A DNA stretch of 64,000 bases from Metaphire vulgaris (GCA_018105865.1 CM030845.1:9406890-9470889), one strand, 5' to 3'; shown: positions 36,601 through 47,610, numbered from the stretch's first letter. Numbers and translations are program-made. Notes: generated from the letters alone by a model not told the origin.

Positions 36601-39600
36601 TCATCCGCGTAAAGATGTCCATAAAGCCCATGTTTAAGAATGATACGTATAAGGTCGGCCACGTACAAGGTAAATAAGATGGGACCAAGGACCGAGCCCT
36701 GCGGTACGCCGCAAGTCACCCGAGATGGAAGGGTCCTGGAGTAGAGGTGTGCACGGGGACTGACTGTTGTCCCCATCCCCTCCCGTCTCCGCAAAGCTTT
36801 TCTCCATCCCCACCCCGTCCCCATTGACTTAAAATCCATCCCCACCCCATCCCCTAATCTCTGTCCCCATCCCCATTCCCGTCCCCGCATTTCGGAACCC
36901 ATCCCCGTCCCCGTACCCGCATTTTGGTCTCCGTCCCCGTCCGCGGTGTTTTATATCAACTATTCATTTATTAGTACCCAGTGTGCGATTTTATGACCTG
37001 GTGCAGTGGGAGGAGGGGGTTTGTCGAGCTTGGGGGCGTAGTTGTTCGGGAAATGCAGCGGGGGGATGTAGTTGTGGGGAGATGCAGCAGTAGGGGGATG
37101 CAGTTGGGCAGTGGGGAGGAATCCCCCTTCCCCCTACAAATCGCGCCCTGTTAATACCCAACACGAGAAGTAGCTTTTCAAAAAGTTTTTCAAAAGTTTC
37201 TTCTAAACTATACAATAATCATATATGAAAATGGGACACTATTACTAACCTGATATCTTTAGCGCACATCATAACCATAGCGTCAGCCAATTCATTTTTC
37301 AACGTGTATACGGAAACTAACCAAAAGATAACGGACATTCCCGGTTTACTACCAATGCCATTCTGCCAGCAGTGAGCAACACGTTGAAAAATGAATTGGC
37401 TCTCTTTCTTGTCCAGTTTTCTGTAACTTTATAAAATGTTTAATTTATATAGTAGGCCTAAGCTAAGTGGAGTTTTTTAATCCACCTCCGAATCGATGGT
37501 GATTGAGTCAGAGGCACTAAGGTAAATAGTGATGGTGGTTGGTGGGCACGGGAGAGACTGGGCAATTGGGAGTGGGCACTGGGCGTTCAAATTACAAAGC
37601 TGTGCAAAGTGCTCTGCAATCCGCCCCACCTCTAAATTATATTATCTTTTGTTGTCCTGTACATCTATAGGCTCCTCCAACAATCTGAAACCGGCTCTGA
37701 TGATTCTCCCCTGGTGTGTTTATCAATTACCCTCAAGTTCTCAAATGGCTTTATGGTCTCTACCAACTGCGAACTAACAATGGTGTCGAGTGATCAAAAG
37801 ATTCAAAACCAATCTTGCCTGGCCTAACAGTTCAATTTAATGGCCTTTTAATTCGAAACTGAAAGGCGTAGGCCTATATGGTTAGTAGCCATGCTAAAAT
37901 CGGCCGAACGCATGATTATTGAATTGCGAGATTAATCGTCCCCATTCCCGCGGTATTTACGGCATTTTTGAAACCGCACCCGCGGTAATACCGTCAGCCT
38001 GGATTCCGCTACCGCGGTACTACCGTCATAACTTTTCCGTCCCCATTAATATTTCGGCAAAATTACAGATTTCAATACCGCTACCGCGGTAAATCCGCGG
38101 ATTACCGCGGTGAAACCGCGGTAGCCATTACCGTGCACTCCTCTATCCTGGAGTGAGGACAGCGGACGAATTGCGTACGGTGGTCAAGATAGGAGGAAAA
38201 CCATCTCAAAGCCACATGACTGATACCATAGGAGATGTTAAGACGACGCAGTAGGATGGAGTGGTCTACGGTATCAAATGCGGCCGTGAGGTCGAGAAGG
38301 ACGAGGAGGGCAAACTTTCCCTGATCAAGTTCACGAAGTATATCGGAAGTGATCTTAAGAACAGCCGTTTCAGTAGAGTGAAAAACACGATAGGCAGACT
38401 GTAGCTCGGGAAGGAGACCAGAAACCGCGAGATGGTCCATGAGCTGCCTAGAGACGAAGCGCTCGAGCAGCTTCGATAGAACAGACAAATTGGAGATCGG
38501 TCTGTAAGAGCCAACATCAGAGGCATCGAGACCAGGTTTCTTGATCTTGAGGTGTTAGTGATACAATATTATGTTCCATACAGAAGTCAATTAGAGTCTG
38601 TCCTCTTTCGTTTCTTGTTCCTTGTCCGAATTTCCCCACGACGTCATTTTTCATTGCATTCTCTCCAACTCTGGCATTAAAGTTGCCTATGGTCAGTATT
38701 AGGCTCTGTTTAGGGGTATGCATAAGTACTTGTTCTACTTCTTTAAAGAACTATTCTAGCTCTCCATCTGATTTGTCTGCCATTGGTGCATAGCACTGGA
38801 GCACAGTTACATTTATTGGTTTTGAGGAGAAAGTGGCAGAACGTGCTACTTGTTGAGTTATAGGATGTCAAAGATGAGGCTATGTTTTTGTGAACCCATA
38901 TGGCGACTCCATAGTGTTCACGTTTTTGTGTTCCTGAGAACAACACTGTATGTCCATCAAGGGTTATGAAGTGACGGGTACCTGTCAATTGCCGCTCACA
39001 TTGGCCATCCATTTTCAGGGTTCCTGCTGAGCCTATCCAACTGCATAATGCCCTAGGTGGTACTTCAGATAAGTCTTTCACCACTTACGGCATAGCAGAG
39101 GCAGGGCAGACAGAGGCTGTACTGTGTAAAGTTTGTGCTTAGTGTATTTGTTTATTATTAGGTTTATTTTAATATTTTTATTATTATTTAGTTTTGTTCA
39201 GTTGATTGTGTTTTCCTTGGTTGTGTATTACTGGTTGTGTACTACTTTTTTATGCTGTGCTTGTCACGAATAAAGATGATTATAGCCTCAGCAGGCAATT
39301 CCTTACTTGGATGTTCACTCCTCCTTCACGTTGAGGTGTGAATCGGTCTTCTCTTTGGAGGAGATGAATTACTAGATGAAGAAGAGATAAAGGAGATGCA
39401 TGACTACAGTGTAACAATCAATCATAAGGACTAACATTCAATATTTGTACAGTGCTGAGTAAGATATTTTCTGAGAATGTATCTCAAATACAAATATCTG
39501 AATGTATCTTAACTACATATAAGTACTGCATCTAAAATGTAAAATGTATTTAAAATGCAGATACAAAATATCCAAGACAAAATATATCTAGATTCTAGAT

Positions 39601-42600
39601 TCTTCTTATGTATCTACAAAATATATCTAGATACAAGATTTTTCTGATGTATCTAGAAACAAGATACATCATAAAATACATTTTCGTTTGTTGAAAGTGA
39701 GTGTCTACACAAACAGAATAATGTAAACAAATTAGTGAAATTTCTTAAAATTTAAACAGCTGCCATATGGCAATCCAGGCCAATCCTGTCCTTAGCAATC
39801 AATATGTTCAGCAGCCGTTATAGTGTTAACGCAGTCTATTGAATGAGAGAGGCATTTGCATTTAGTAACTGCAGCTTTTGATATACGCTATCACTAAAAC
39901 AGTTGCAATGTGCTGTCTCAATATGACCAACAGAACTGAAAAGGTGTTCCACAGAAGCCAAGGATGGCACAGTAATTTTAAACTGTTGAAAGACATGAAA
40001 CACTGCTGTATTTTTCAGAATGTCTAGGCTGGTATGTCTGTCTCACTGAGATAGTTAATATATTTTTATCAATGGTGTCTTGGATAATTCGATCATCATC
40101 TGCCCTGTCATACCGGTAATCAAAGAAGTCAGTTGATGCCAGCACATTAAGAAAATGGCTAAGACAGCTTTTGTGTCTGTGTCGAGGTAAACAAATGTCA
40201 GACCCAGACGTTTGAGTGAGAATAAAATTCATGTCGGAAACAACAATTGTGTCACTGTCAGCAGTGTCAACACTGATCCTATCTTCTGTAGCATCAAGTT
40301 CAATCATAAACTGCCGAAAAACCTTATTGAAGTTTGCTGCATTGTCTGTCTCAATAGCTGTTATTTTGGCAGTGCCAAGACACCAGACCAAATTCAGTAT
40401 ATATGTCATAAAATACTGAATGTTCAGCTGTTCAGTCAAATGTGTGAACTTCAGTAAAACAATTCAATGCAACATAATCATGGCCTATGTTAACTACTGC
40501 AACTGCTCCTGTTTCTTTGTTTCATAAATTTGCTGTATCTTGTATTTTGAAAGAGCCAGAAGGTAAAATGTACAGAACAGTTGTATATGGAATACAGATA
40601 CACGGTACCGATACATTAAGATATTTAAATACATTTTCAAAGATACTGTTTTTGTATCTTAGATATGTGTCTATATACTTGTATTTAAGATATTATGTAA
40701 GGTGCTCTTGACTTTAGCCCCAGCTATGTTACTGCGCTATATAAATTGTCGTAAATAATAATAATACCCAGCTCTGCATTTGTATTTAATCATTACATTT
40801 ACCATAATTTAGGTAACAGTAAATGACAAATGACTGTTGTTGATTTGCAGGCAAATGGCAATGGGATCAACAATTTCTCTGAATATGCAGCAGTAAAAAA
40901 GAAGGTGAGTTGTTGTATCTTTCTTCTATTGATGATGAATGTAATCCATAGTTCAGATCGGAATGGATAAGATAGTGTAATAGCATGAATTGAAACTGTT
41001 CCATATATCTACAGCCTTTGCACTAAATAAATTTTCTTCTTGGCTCCAACTCTCTTGAAAAGTTTGCATTTATGACCTCTGGTGCTGCAATTCCCTTAAA
41101 GTGTGCACAGGGACTGACTGTTGTCCCCATACCCTCTCGTCCCTGCCAAGCTTTTCTCCATCTCTACCTCATCCCCTCATCTCTTTCCCCATCGCCTTGC
41201 CCATCCCCAAATTTTGGTGGGTGCCCATCCTTGTTCCCGTTCCCCAATGCAGTTTTATATCAATCCTTATCCCCATCACCGCAGTTTTATAGCCTCCAGC
41301 AGCACCATACCAGCCAAGTTTATTATTACTTCAACAGAAATAAACTAGCAACGTGCTTGTTTACCAACTGCATCCTAGCAATGGAAGCCAAATGATCCAA
41401 TTTCAATCTTACATGATCTAATAGTTCAATTTCATGGCCTTTGAATTTGAAACTGAAAGGCATGAACTGCTATAGTCGGTAGCTATGCTGGAATTGACTG
41501 AATGCATGATCATTGATCTACGAGATGGATCATCCCCATATTTGCGGTATTTATGGCATTTTTCATACCGCATCTGCGGTACTACCGTCAGCTCTGCTTC
41601 CGTTACCGCTTTACTACCTGCCATATTTTTATCGTCCTCATTAAAATTTTGGTAAAATTACAGGTTTTTAGCCCTTTACTGCGGTAAATCCGCGGAATAC
41701 CACAGTGAAACCGCGGTAGCCATCATCGCCTACTCCTCTAAATTCTCTTTCAAAATGCTTGACGAGTCACTCAGGACTGAAAAAGTACCACACAGGGCTG
41801 GATAAAAGCATCAGTCACCCCACTATTCAAAGAGGGAAAACAAAGCAAACAAAGCAATGAAACCAATGAGCTTAACTTCTGTAATCCGAAAAGTTATGGG
41901 GAAAATATTTAAAGAAATGTATTCTAAGCCAGTGATTCATACTCTGTTTTCTAATATATACAGGAATTAGTTGTTGACATCAATTAACAAAACAAGTGGA
42001 TACTTCCTCTATGTATTTGTCAGATCTCTCATGTTTACTTCACAGTATGATGATCTCGTCAATGCCAATCATCCAATGTTTTGGGAAATTGGAAAACTTG
42101 GAAAGTTCTACATCGATTGGATTTTCACGCCGGAAGACAAAGACTTGCGATTTTTTTCATCAGATTTCCTTGAAAGTTTCACAGTGTGTCAATGGTATAT
42201 AATTCCTCTCTTCTGGTTGCCATTTATCAGCATAGTTTTGTACAAATCACATTCAAACTTTGTCTTTTCCGGTGGACATGAAGTGTGGATGCCAGGACTT
42301 GCTGGTGGTGAGTTTTATTATTTCAAAATTCATTTTCTTGCCATGTATGTGTTTGTTTGTTTATTCATTATCTTTATTCATGATCACAACATAAAATAAA
42401 ATGAAAAGCTATTATAATGAATTAGAGAGAATTGTCTATAGGCAATTGGTTGGCTCTCCTCTGTCTGCTGGACCTCTCAGTGTCCTTTGACACAGTGGAC
42501 CACGAAATTATCTTCCGACGCCTTGGGCTTGCCTACGGAATCAAAGGCAATGTCCTCTTTAGGATACACGAAATTGTCAGTTTAATAATAATAATTATAT

Positions 42601-42618
42601 TATTATTATTATTATTAT

Positions 42619-42656
<38 letters not shown>

Positions 42657-45600
42657 ATTTGATGCTACAGGATTGCGATTGATGCCAAGCACATTACTAA
42701 AATAGCACTGTAGAATCTTTAGCGTGGTCCTTTAGACAGGTAATTTTATTTTTACTTAAGCCCACTGACTGAAGGACTATCAGCTTAACAGCTCAAACTA
42801 AACCTGCACAATATGTAGTGCGATTGACATTGCCATTGGGGCAGGTGCTCTATTCTGGTTGGAAGCAGTCATGAGATTTAACTGCAACACTGGAGTTTGA
42901 TTAGCATTTTCATACACAACTGGTTTGGTTGCCAATTTGAAATAGAAGCAGTGAAGAAATCTGAATTTATAGTCATTATTGATTTGTAATTCATTTCTTT
43001 TGTAGGCATCAGCATAAGCATGTGGTCGATGCCTTTGCTCTTCTTGTTCGGTATCTTCGTTTGGTCTTTTGCCGAATATATCATTCATCGTTGGGTGTTT
43101 CATCTTCGACCACCGCATTGGTCAAGGGTTCTCATAACAATTCACTTCTTATTCCATGGTCAGCATCACAAGGTCAGTCATTATTGTGATTATGCATCTG
43201 TTGTTATTTTGAATATAGAAAAATTCTGTGAATTTTGTCATCGATTTTTGGCTTTATGATATCATAATGATTTCAACATGGGAAATAAGACAGCAACACA
43301 CAAAATTCACATTTTAAGAAATTGATGAAGAAATAAGAAAGTATGATGGGATGCCACAGAAGCAAGTAGCAGAAGATAACAGAGTTCATATGACTGACCC
43401 ATTACTGATCTCTCTTAAGGCAAAGACTAAAAGCTTTACGGGGAGGCATTTTGACTCTGATCAGCACGTTAACACAAAGGTTATATGGAACCTCTCCCTC
43501 ACTTTTCTGGTACTTGTGGTTTTGCTCTTCAACCACCAACAAAATCAATTTTTAGAGGTTAAATCATAACAAAAATCTTAAAACAGCTGATGACTTTAAT
43601 TTATAACTTTCACCTTATGGCTTCCATTAAAAGAGCAGAAATTGGTACCGGTAGTCGATTGTTCACAGTAGGTACTGTACTGCAAAGTATAGGTTTTGTG
43701 TAAAAGAATGTACTGTATGCAAAGGTCAATTACAAGTAACATGAAAATACATTCAACAGTGCACTGCAACTGATCTTGTTTGTAGTTTCTATGACCTTTG
43801 GAAATTGTCTAAATGTGAAATTTTGCCATTTAACGCCCTCCCTGACAGCAATAATAATAAAAAATCAGCACCTGATTATGGTGGCATATCATACAAGTAC
43901 CGCTAGGACGCCTAACAATTGAAAATACAATACATCTGACAACGATCAACGTTCTGGATAACTAAGAACAAACAGAGCAGTTTTCATTTCTCACTTAAAT
44001 GCATGCATGGTAGATTTCTTTTATAACATTTAAGAAAAATGGTTAGAAACCTTTCAACATTAAATATGTGACAAGTTTCATCACTTGCAAGCATGATGGT
44101 TACAGAGCTAATTTGTATTTATGCAGTGCTTTTTTTCTAGAAACAAAGGTGCCGGAACGAAACATTGAAACTTGGATTATTTCATTATAGCGCATTTATT
44201 GTTTATATATATATATATTAATATTATATTAATTATAATAAAATATTAATAATATAAGTAATAGCTATAAATTCTGTAATATAAGTTCATAAGTTATACC
44301 GGTAGTCAGTCACAGCTTGGAAAAGCTATAAAAATAATTAAAATAATTTAATTTAATTAATATAAATTAAAAATTAATAAAATTTGGGAGAAAAGGTTCC
44401 GGAACGCTGTTCCAGCAGAAAAAAGCACTGTATTTATGTGAGTACACATGTAATATACATCTATATACATCTGTGTACTCTGTACTGTAAATGTGTGAAT
44501 TTTTCACAGAATCCGATGAACAAAAACCGCCTGGTTTTTCCGCCAGTTCCTGCAATGCCAATTGCACTCACCATCTGGCTCATTGGAATTGCGTTGCTTC
44601 CTCTGGCAACAGCGCAGTGCGTCCTGAGTGGTGTTGGAATGGGATATGTAATGTACGACCTTATCCATTATTATCTTCATCATGGAGCACCGGCCACATA
44701 TTACTTTAAGGACCTTAAGAACCATCACATCAAGCATCACTACGTCTACCATGAATTAGGTAAAATGATGCATTAAATAATCATCGTTTCGAGGAAAGCA
44801 GAATATTTAAGCATATCGTAAAAAATTGTTCAAGAATACATAGGATCAGCCAAATTTGATGCATTTGAAGGGCCCTGAAGCCTCACCATGACTTCAAAAG
44901 TCAGGTTTGCCAAACTTGTAATTTAAAAAGAAATTTAAAGGCTAACGGGTAAAAATTGATTTCGTATGAATGTTACCATGCTTCTAAGTCCACTGCTTCT
45001 AAATGCTAAATGACTTTCCACATTTTCTTAACCATGTCCTATTGCATTATCATTAACAAACTGACAAAGACAGATAAATCATTTGAAACATCAACAGAAA
45101 CTGACATTGATGCAGCGATGTGATGTCTTGAGAAACTGTTTCATCTCAAGACACTCTTGGTGTCGCCCTTCAAGACCAAGACAGTTGGATTTTTCTAGTG
45201 TGCAGTCAAGCTTTTTGACCAACTGAAGCTTCTCAAAGACATGGCTTCGAGTAGGAACAACTTGCAGCATAATCCTGAGTCATCAGACGAGTGAGTCGTT
45301 ACACGAACCTCAACCCAGCAACAGCAGTCCCTCCACTTCAACAGAATCAGCAACAAAACTGGAAATCTACCCATGAAACCTCAGCGTCTTTATAAAAAAA
45401 TTTTGGTTACAAGCAAGTTCCAATTTGTCCACAGGTTTCCTCTCAGAATTGCTAGAAAGTCAGTCGCTAAAGTAGACTTACTTGGACATGATCAATTGAG
45501 AGAACTTTGACCCAGAACAGCTACTCTGTACTTGCATATGCACTACCACAGTTCAATGGACTGTGGCCACCGTTTCGAAAGCTGTGGTGTGCGTTCCTGC

Positions 45601-46054
45601 CACCTCTGCACCAGTTGAGTGCATATCCTTTATCAGAGTGACATCATAATGAGGCGACACTGGGCAGAGATGTCAGATGAACTTCTGGAAACACCTATGC
45701 TTTTAAAATGCAATGCTCAATTGGGGCTAGACTTTGACAACCGCCTAGAACTGTTTTGTCTGTTGTCTAGATGCCTAAAATTACTGCCTTGGTCTTGAGG
45801 CCTGATGTCTTGGTCTTAAGGGTAAGTGTCTTGGTCTTGCCACTTTATGTATTGGTCCCATCCCTGCATTGATGTTACAACTACGGTATATGTCACAAGT
45901 GACAAAGCTGTTAAAATGGAATATGGTTTCAGTTCTTGAACATTTCTATCGATAATCTTGTCAATTTGATATTTTAGGCTTTGGAATATCAAGCAGGCTG
46001 TGGGACTATCCTTTTGGTACTGTGATTCCCACTGAGGGCTCGAAAATAGAATAG
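28356..46054 (+). CDS. fa2h: Fatty acid 2-hydroxylase (cytochrome b5 domain plus hydroxylase)
   Basis: Family role: an endoplasmic-reticulum membrane di-iron enzyme that 2-hydroxylates fatty acids destined for ceramide and other sphingolipids, with electrons delivered through its own cytochrome b5 domain. Six coding exons: 28356-28667, 40851-40904, 42046-42307, 43006-43172, 44510-44759, 45978-46054. Phases 0,0,1,0,1 agree, giving 1,122 nt and 373 residues (human is 372). Heme ligands lie in RRHPGGWK and PHRHS of the b5 domain. Hydroxylase histidine motifs are HRWVFH (237-242), HGQHH (260-264), HYYLHH (318-323) and HHIKHH (337-342). Hydrophobic segments flank them. The end reads [11 protein letters not shown], as in the family. 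Intron 1 is 12.2 kb and filled with transposons. The gene is divergent from Mondo and convergent with the phospholipase C. Confidence 0.96.
28714..29926. mobile_element. Non-autonomous hAT element, CAGTGGCGTAACC ends
   Basis: A 1,213-bp element with ends CAGTGGCGTAACCAG and the complement TGGTTACGCCACTG, with CCCGGGCA repeats just inside both ends. The flanks TATAGGGG (28706-28713) and AATAGGGG (29927-29934) form an 8-bp duplication with one mismatch. It starts 46 bp after the FA2H exon 1 boundary. No transposase frame is present. Confidence 0.85.
28759..28880. mobile_element. Nested palindromic MITE (GGGGCTGTCCATAAAT)
   Basis: A 122-bp near-palindrome from GGGGCTGTCCATAAATGATG to TAATTTATGGACAGTCCC, flanked by AA. 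The termini resemble those described for ISL2EU-type elements. That family assignment is from memory of terminus style. It is nested in the larger hAT element. Confidence 0.6.
30057..30237. mobile_element. hAT MITE, TTTAATCTAGGCC family, copy 2
   Basis: A 181-bp element with a perfect 8-bp duplication CCCATAGC (30049-30056 and 30238-30245). It shares GTTTAATCTAGGCCGTTTCC and CATACTACATCAACTA with the copy at 21423-21584. Confidence 0.87.
31619..32830 (-). pseudogene. hAT transposase remnant, ZBED-like
   Basis: Minus-strand pieces encode [18 protein letters not shown] with [11 protein letters not shown] (32830-32594). Then come [15 protein letters not shown] and [10 protein letters not shown] (32524-32340), and after an insertion [20 protein letters not shown] and [19 protein letters not shown] (to 31619). 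TDNGSN and CFAHTL are hallmark blocks of the hAT RNase-H fold. The frame is broken several times and a LINE end interrupts it at 32092-32370. Element termini were not found. Confidence 0.8.
32092..32370 (-). mobile_element. LINE 3' end inserted in the hAT transposase
   Basis: Reversed LINE terminus: a (TAAG)n tail at 32095-32115, the CAGCGCC motif, then the frame end [19 protein letters not shown]. It separates two adjoining blocks of the hAT transposase, so it landed after that element. The same family is seen at 62549. Confidence 0.75.
32975..33650 (+). mobile_element. L2/CR1-like LINE 3' fragment
   Basis: The frame ends [16 protein letters not shown] and [16 protein letters not shown], the usual C-terminus of L2/CR1-type reverse transcriptases. 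It is followed by a 3' UTR ending AGCGCTATATAAAATGTCGT and (AAT)n at 33618-33648. Confidence 0.75.
34748..34781. repeat. (GT)n microsatellite
   Basis: A GT dinucleotide run in FA2H intron 1. The surrounding 33.7-35.3 kb is AT-rich intron with no recognised element or gene. Confidence 0.8.
35370..35640 (-). mobile_element. RTE-like LINE 3' fragment
   Basis: On the minus strand the frame reads [18 protein letters not shown], the conserved end of RTE-type polymerases, with one internal stop. Confidence 0.65.
36742..38145. mobile_element. hAT element, TAGAGGTGTGCACGG family, copy 1
   Basis: A 1,404-bp element with ends TAGAGGTGTGCACGG and CCGTGCACTCCTCTA. A perfect 8-bp duplication TCCTGGAG flanks it (36734-36741 and 38146-38153), cut from the LINE polymerase. 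The left arm is an array of TCCCC/CCCATCCCC units. The right arm (about 37940-38130) is an array of the palindrome ACCGCGGT with GGTACTACCG-like units. No transposase is seen. Copies lie at 41097 and 63283. Confidence 0.9.
36979..37150. mobile_element. hAT MITE, CAGGGCGCGATTT family, copy 2 (nested)
   Basis: A 172-bp element inverted relative to 1719-1890 and of the same length. It is flanked by TTAGTACC (36971-36978) and TTAATACC (37151-37158). It sits inside the TAGAGGTGTGCACGG element, so it is the third layer of nesting. Confidence 0.85.
38540..39090 (-). mobile_element. RTE-like LINE endonuclease fragment
   Basis: Minus-strand frames encode [14 protein letters not shown] with [18 protein letters not shown] upstream and [17 protein letters not shown] with [12 protein letters not shown] downstream. 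These are endonuclease motifs of the same general type as the LINE at 23.3 kb, but from a different element. The frame is broken. Confidence 0.75.
39450..40776. mobile_element. hAT element with transposase remnant, upstream of FA2H exon 2
   Basis: A 1,327-bp element from CAGTGCTGAGTAAGA to CCCAGCTCTG. Flanks are TATTTGTA (39442-39449) and CATTTGTA (40777-40784), one mismatch. The ends carry GTATCTxxATAC-type subrepeats. A minus-strand frame (40439-39978) encodes [19 protein letters not shown] and [20 protein letters not shown], hAT transposase blocks. A LINE tail with AGCCCCAGCTATGTTACTGC and (AAT)n is inserted at about 40699-40766. The right end lies 74 bp before FA2H exon 2. Confidence 0.8.
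41097..41740. mobile_element. hAT element, TAGAGGTGTGCACGG family, copy 2
   Basis: A 644-bp shorter copy of the element at 36742, with the same CCCC-rich left arm and ACCGCGGT-rich right arm. Ends are TAAAGTGTGCACAGGG and CTACTCCTCTA. Flanks are AATTCCCT (41089-41096) and AATTCTCT (41741-41748). It lies in FA2H intron 2. Confidence 0.85.
41760..41940 (+). mobile_element. CR1-like reverse transcriptase fragment
   Basis: Frames read [16 protein letters not shown] and, after a frame break, [19 protein letters not shown]. These correspond to the N-terminal polymerase blocks (ITPLFKxGxK; YRPxSLTSVI). Only about 180 bp remain, just before FA2H exon 3. Confidence 0.65.
42046..46054 (+). CDS. fa2h: FA2H exons 3-6, membrane hydroxylase domain
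   Basis: Exon 3 covers the membrane entry ([32 protein letters not shown]). Exon 4 carries [10 protein letters not shown] and HGQHHK. Exon 5 carries [17 protein letters not shown] and [14 protein letters not shown]. Exon 6 ends GSKIE. The histidine clusters coordinate the two irons. No key histidine is missing, so the enzyme should be active. Confidence 0.94.
42440..42660 (+). mobile_element. L2-like polymerase fragment and TTA/GTA microsatellite
   Basis: The frame [20 protein letters not shown] is the catalytic Asp block of an L2/CR1-type polymerase. It is followed at 42588-42657 by (TTA)n grading into (GTA)n. It lies in FA2H intron 3. Confidence 0.7.
44124..44430. mobile_element. hAT MITE, CAGTGCTTTTTTCT family, copy 1
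   Basis: A 307-bp AT-rich element with ends CAGTGCTTTTTTTCT and AGAAAAAAGCACTG and a perfect 8-bp duplication TATTTATG (44116-44123 and 44431-44438). GTGCCGGAACG and its near-complement lie inside each end. A related copy is at 51504. Confidence 0.88.
45113..45866 (+). mobile_element. hAT element with transposase C-terminal remnant
   Basis: A 754-bp element from CAGCGATGTGATGTC to GGTCCCATCCCTG. A perfect 8-bp duplication CATTGATG flanks it (45105-45112 and 45867-45874). Near 45583 the plus strand reads [12 protein letters not shown], followed by [12 protein letters not shown] residues: the decayed hAT C-terminal dimerisation block. Frames are broken. It ends 111 bp before the last FA2H exon. 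Confidence 0.83.
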
Positions 46055-46600
46055 AATATCACTGACTGCCATTCCGTTAAACAGATTCCACCACTCAGTG
46101 CAACATTACAGCACTTAAATTTATGCACCTTAATGCAATTGAAAGAAATTTTAATCTTATGTCCGTTTTTAATCAGAATATATTGTGAACGTTTTCTGTG
46201 TGAATACTAATGATAATTATGTTAGTGAGAATGTTTGAGTTTTCATTATTATTATTACTATATATTATGTTATATTATATTTATGATTATTACAAGCTAT
46301 AATTAGCATATACTCAATGTACAGGAGAATTCAAAAACCAGTGACCTTAATGCAGGAAATGGTATAGTTTTCAATGATTGCTCATTTGTATTAAGACCAT
46401 CAGAGTTTATCATAATTATGAGTAAAAGGAATTTAAACTTTTTGTACATTTTTTGTATATAAAGAATTGATCACAATTACAAGTCACAGGAATTTATGCT
46501 TGTTGTAAATTTTTTGTATAAAGAATACCCAGAAAAAGAAACCCAGCCTAAGCTAACTGTTAAAGAATGTTGATGTCAATAAATTTTGTATAAATAATAG
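46055..46600 (+). other. FA2H 3' UTR
   Basis: AT-rich noncoding sequence follows the stop codon at 46052-46054. The first canonical AATAAA on the coding strand that looks usable is at 46578-46583. Confidence 0.55.
46578..46583 (+). terminator. Candidate FA2H poly(A) signal
   Basis: AATAAA in a T/G-rich context about 525 bp past the stop codon. The cleavage site is not determinable here. Confidence 0.45.
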
Positions 46601-47194
46601 GAAAAATATTGGCCAAAAGCACTCGGCTAAATCTCCATTCTCAGACATCAAAGCATGCCCTGCTATGTGCTTGTATCAGATGAGTTGCTTAACGTATCTA
46701 TTGCATCGGATCGTCGGCGCCCCTTTAAGTCCCTGTGCATGTCCTACTAACTATTGTATATGTATTCAAAAATCAGAAGCACAGAAGATATTAATATATT
46801 CAAAACCAGATGCAGTTTGTCATAAAATGACCGACAAGCAAACTACAGACAGATACTGTAAATACTAACATGTAGTCACAATAAGAACTATTAACAGCAG
46901 CATGTAAAGATTCATATAAAGTACTACAAAGATTCAAGATAGTTAAGTAACTAATTAACTTTGGTATAGACATATTAAATGTATAAATTTGAAATGTGCT
47001 TTTACAAAATTCTTGCATAGATAACCTTGTATAAATAGTTTCTGCAAAAATATTCTAAATTAGCAAAGTCACTGAATAAGATCAAGCAACCTTTGCTTGA
47101 TCTACACGAACATCCAAAATAGTAAAGCTTCAAAAATAGTAAAGCAACAAGGTATTGAGATTCATGTTGCTCTTAACTCTGTAAAAAATAAATA

Positions 47195-47610
47195 AAAGAC
47201 AACCCTAAAATCATAAACTAACCTATGAGGAAAGGCTAAATCACTGTGGATTGACAACCCTGGAAAAAAGGAGAGAGGGGATTTGATCGAGACATACAAA
47301 ATACTAACAAAGTGGAAATGCCAAGAGAAAGATTTTTTACAATGAAGCAGTATGATCGAACCATAGGACACAGCATGAAACTGTTCAAGAAACGGGTTGG
47401 GAGACATAAACAGCATTTTTTAGTGCAAGAGTGGGGGACAGATGGAATGAACTGGATGAGGGGATAGTAACGGCTACAACTGTAAATGAGTTCAAAATAA
47501 ACCTCAGTAGTTTAGGATATTAGATTGGACGGGAACAACAGTGGTTCTCACACAGGGCAGTCCCTACTGAACCACTTTAAACCTTATTATATTATTATTA
47601 TTATTATTAT
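47195..47610 (+). mobile_element. CR1-like LINE C-terminal fragment
   Basis: Frames read LNHCGLTTLEKRRERGDLIE, TYKILTKWKCQEKDFF, and RTIGHSMKLFKKRVG. These are the classic C-terminus of invertebrate CR1/jockey-group polymerases, followed by a 3' end with (ATT)n at 47586-47610. A second scrap with RGHSMKLLERS lies near 47850. This is the intergenic gap between the convergent FA2H and phospholipase genes. Confidence 0.75.

Larger units (their letters stand above)
35668..38553 (-). mobile_element. L2/CR1-like LINE, split by a hAT insertion
   Basis: Minus-strand reverse transcriptase in two parts, 38553-38146 and 36741-35668, ending in a (TTAC)n tail. The first part reads [19 protein letters not shown] and [18 protein letters not shown]. 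The second reads [58 protein letters not shown] and [15 protein letters not shown]. An 8-bp duplication of LINE sequence flanks the inserted DNA at 36742-38145. The 5' half, with its endonuclease, is missing, so it is 5'-truncated and dead. Confidence 0.87.
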
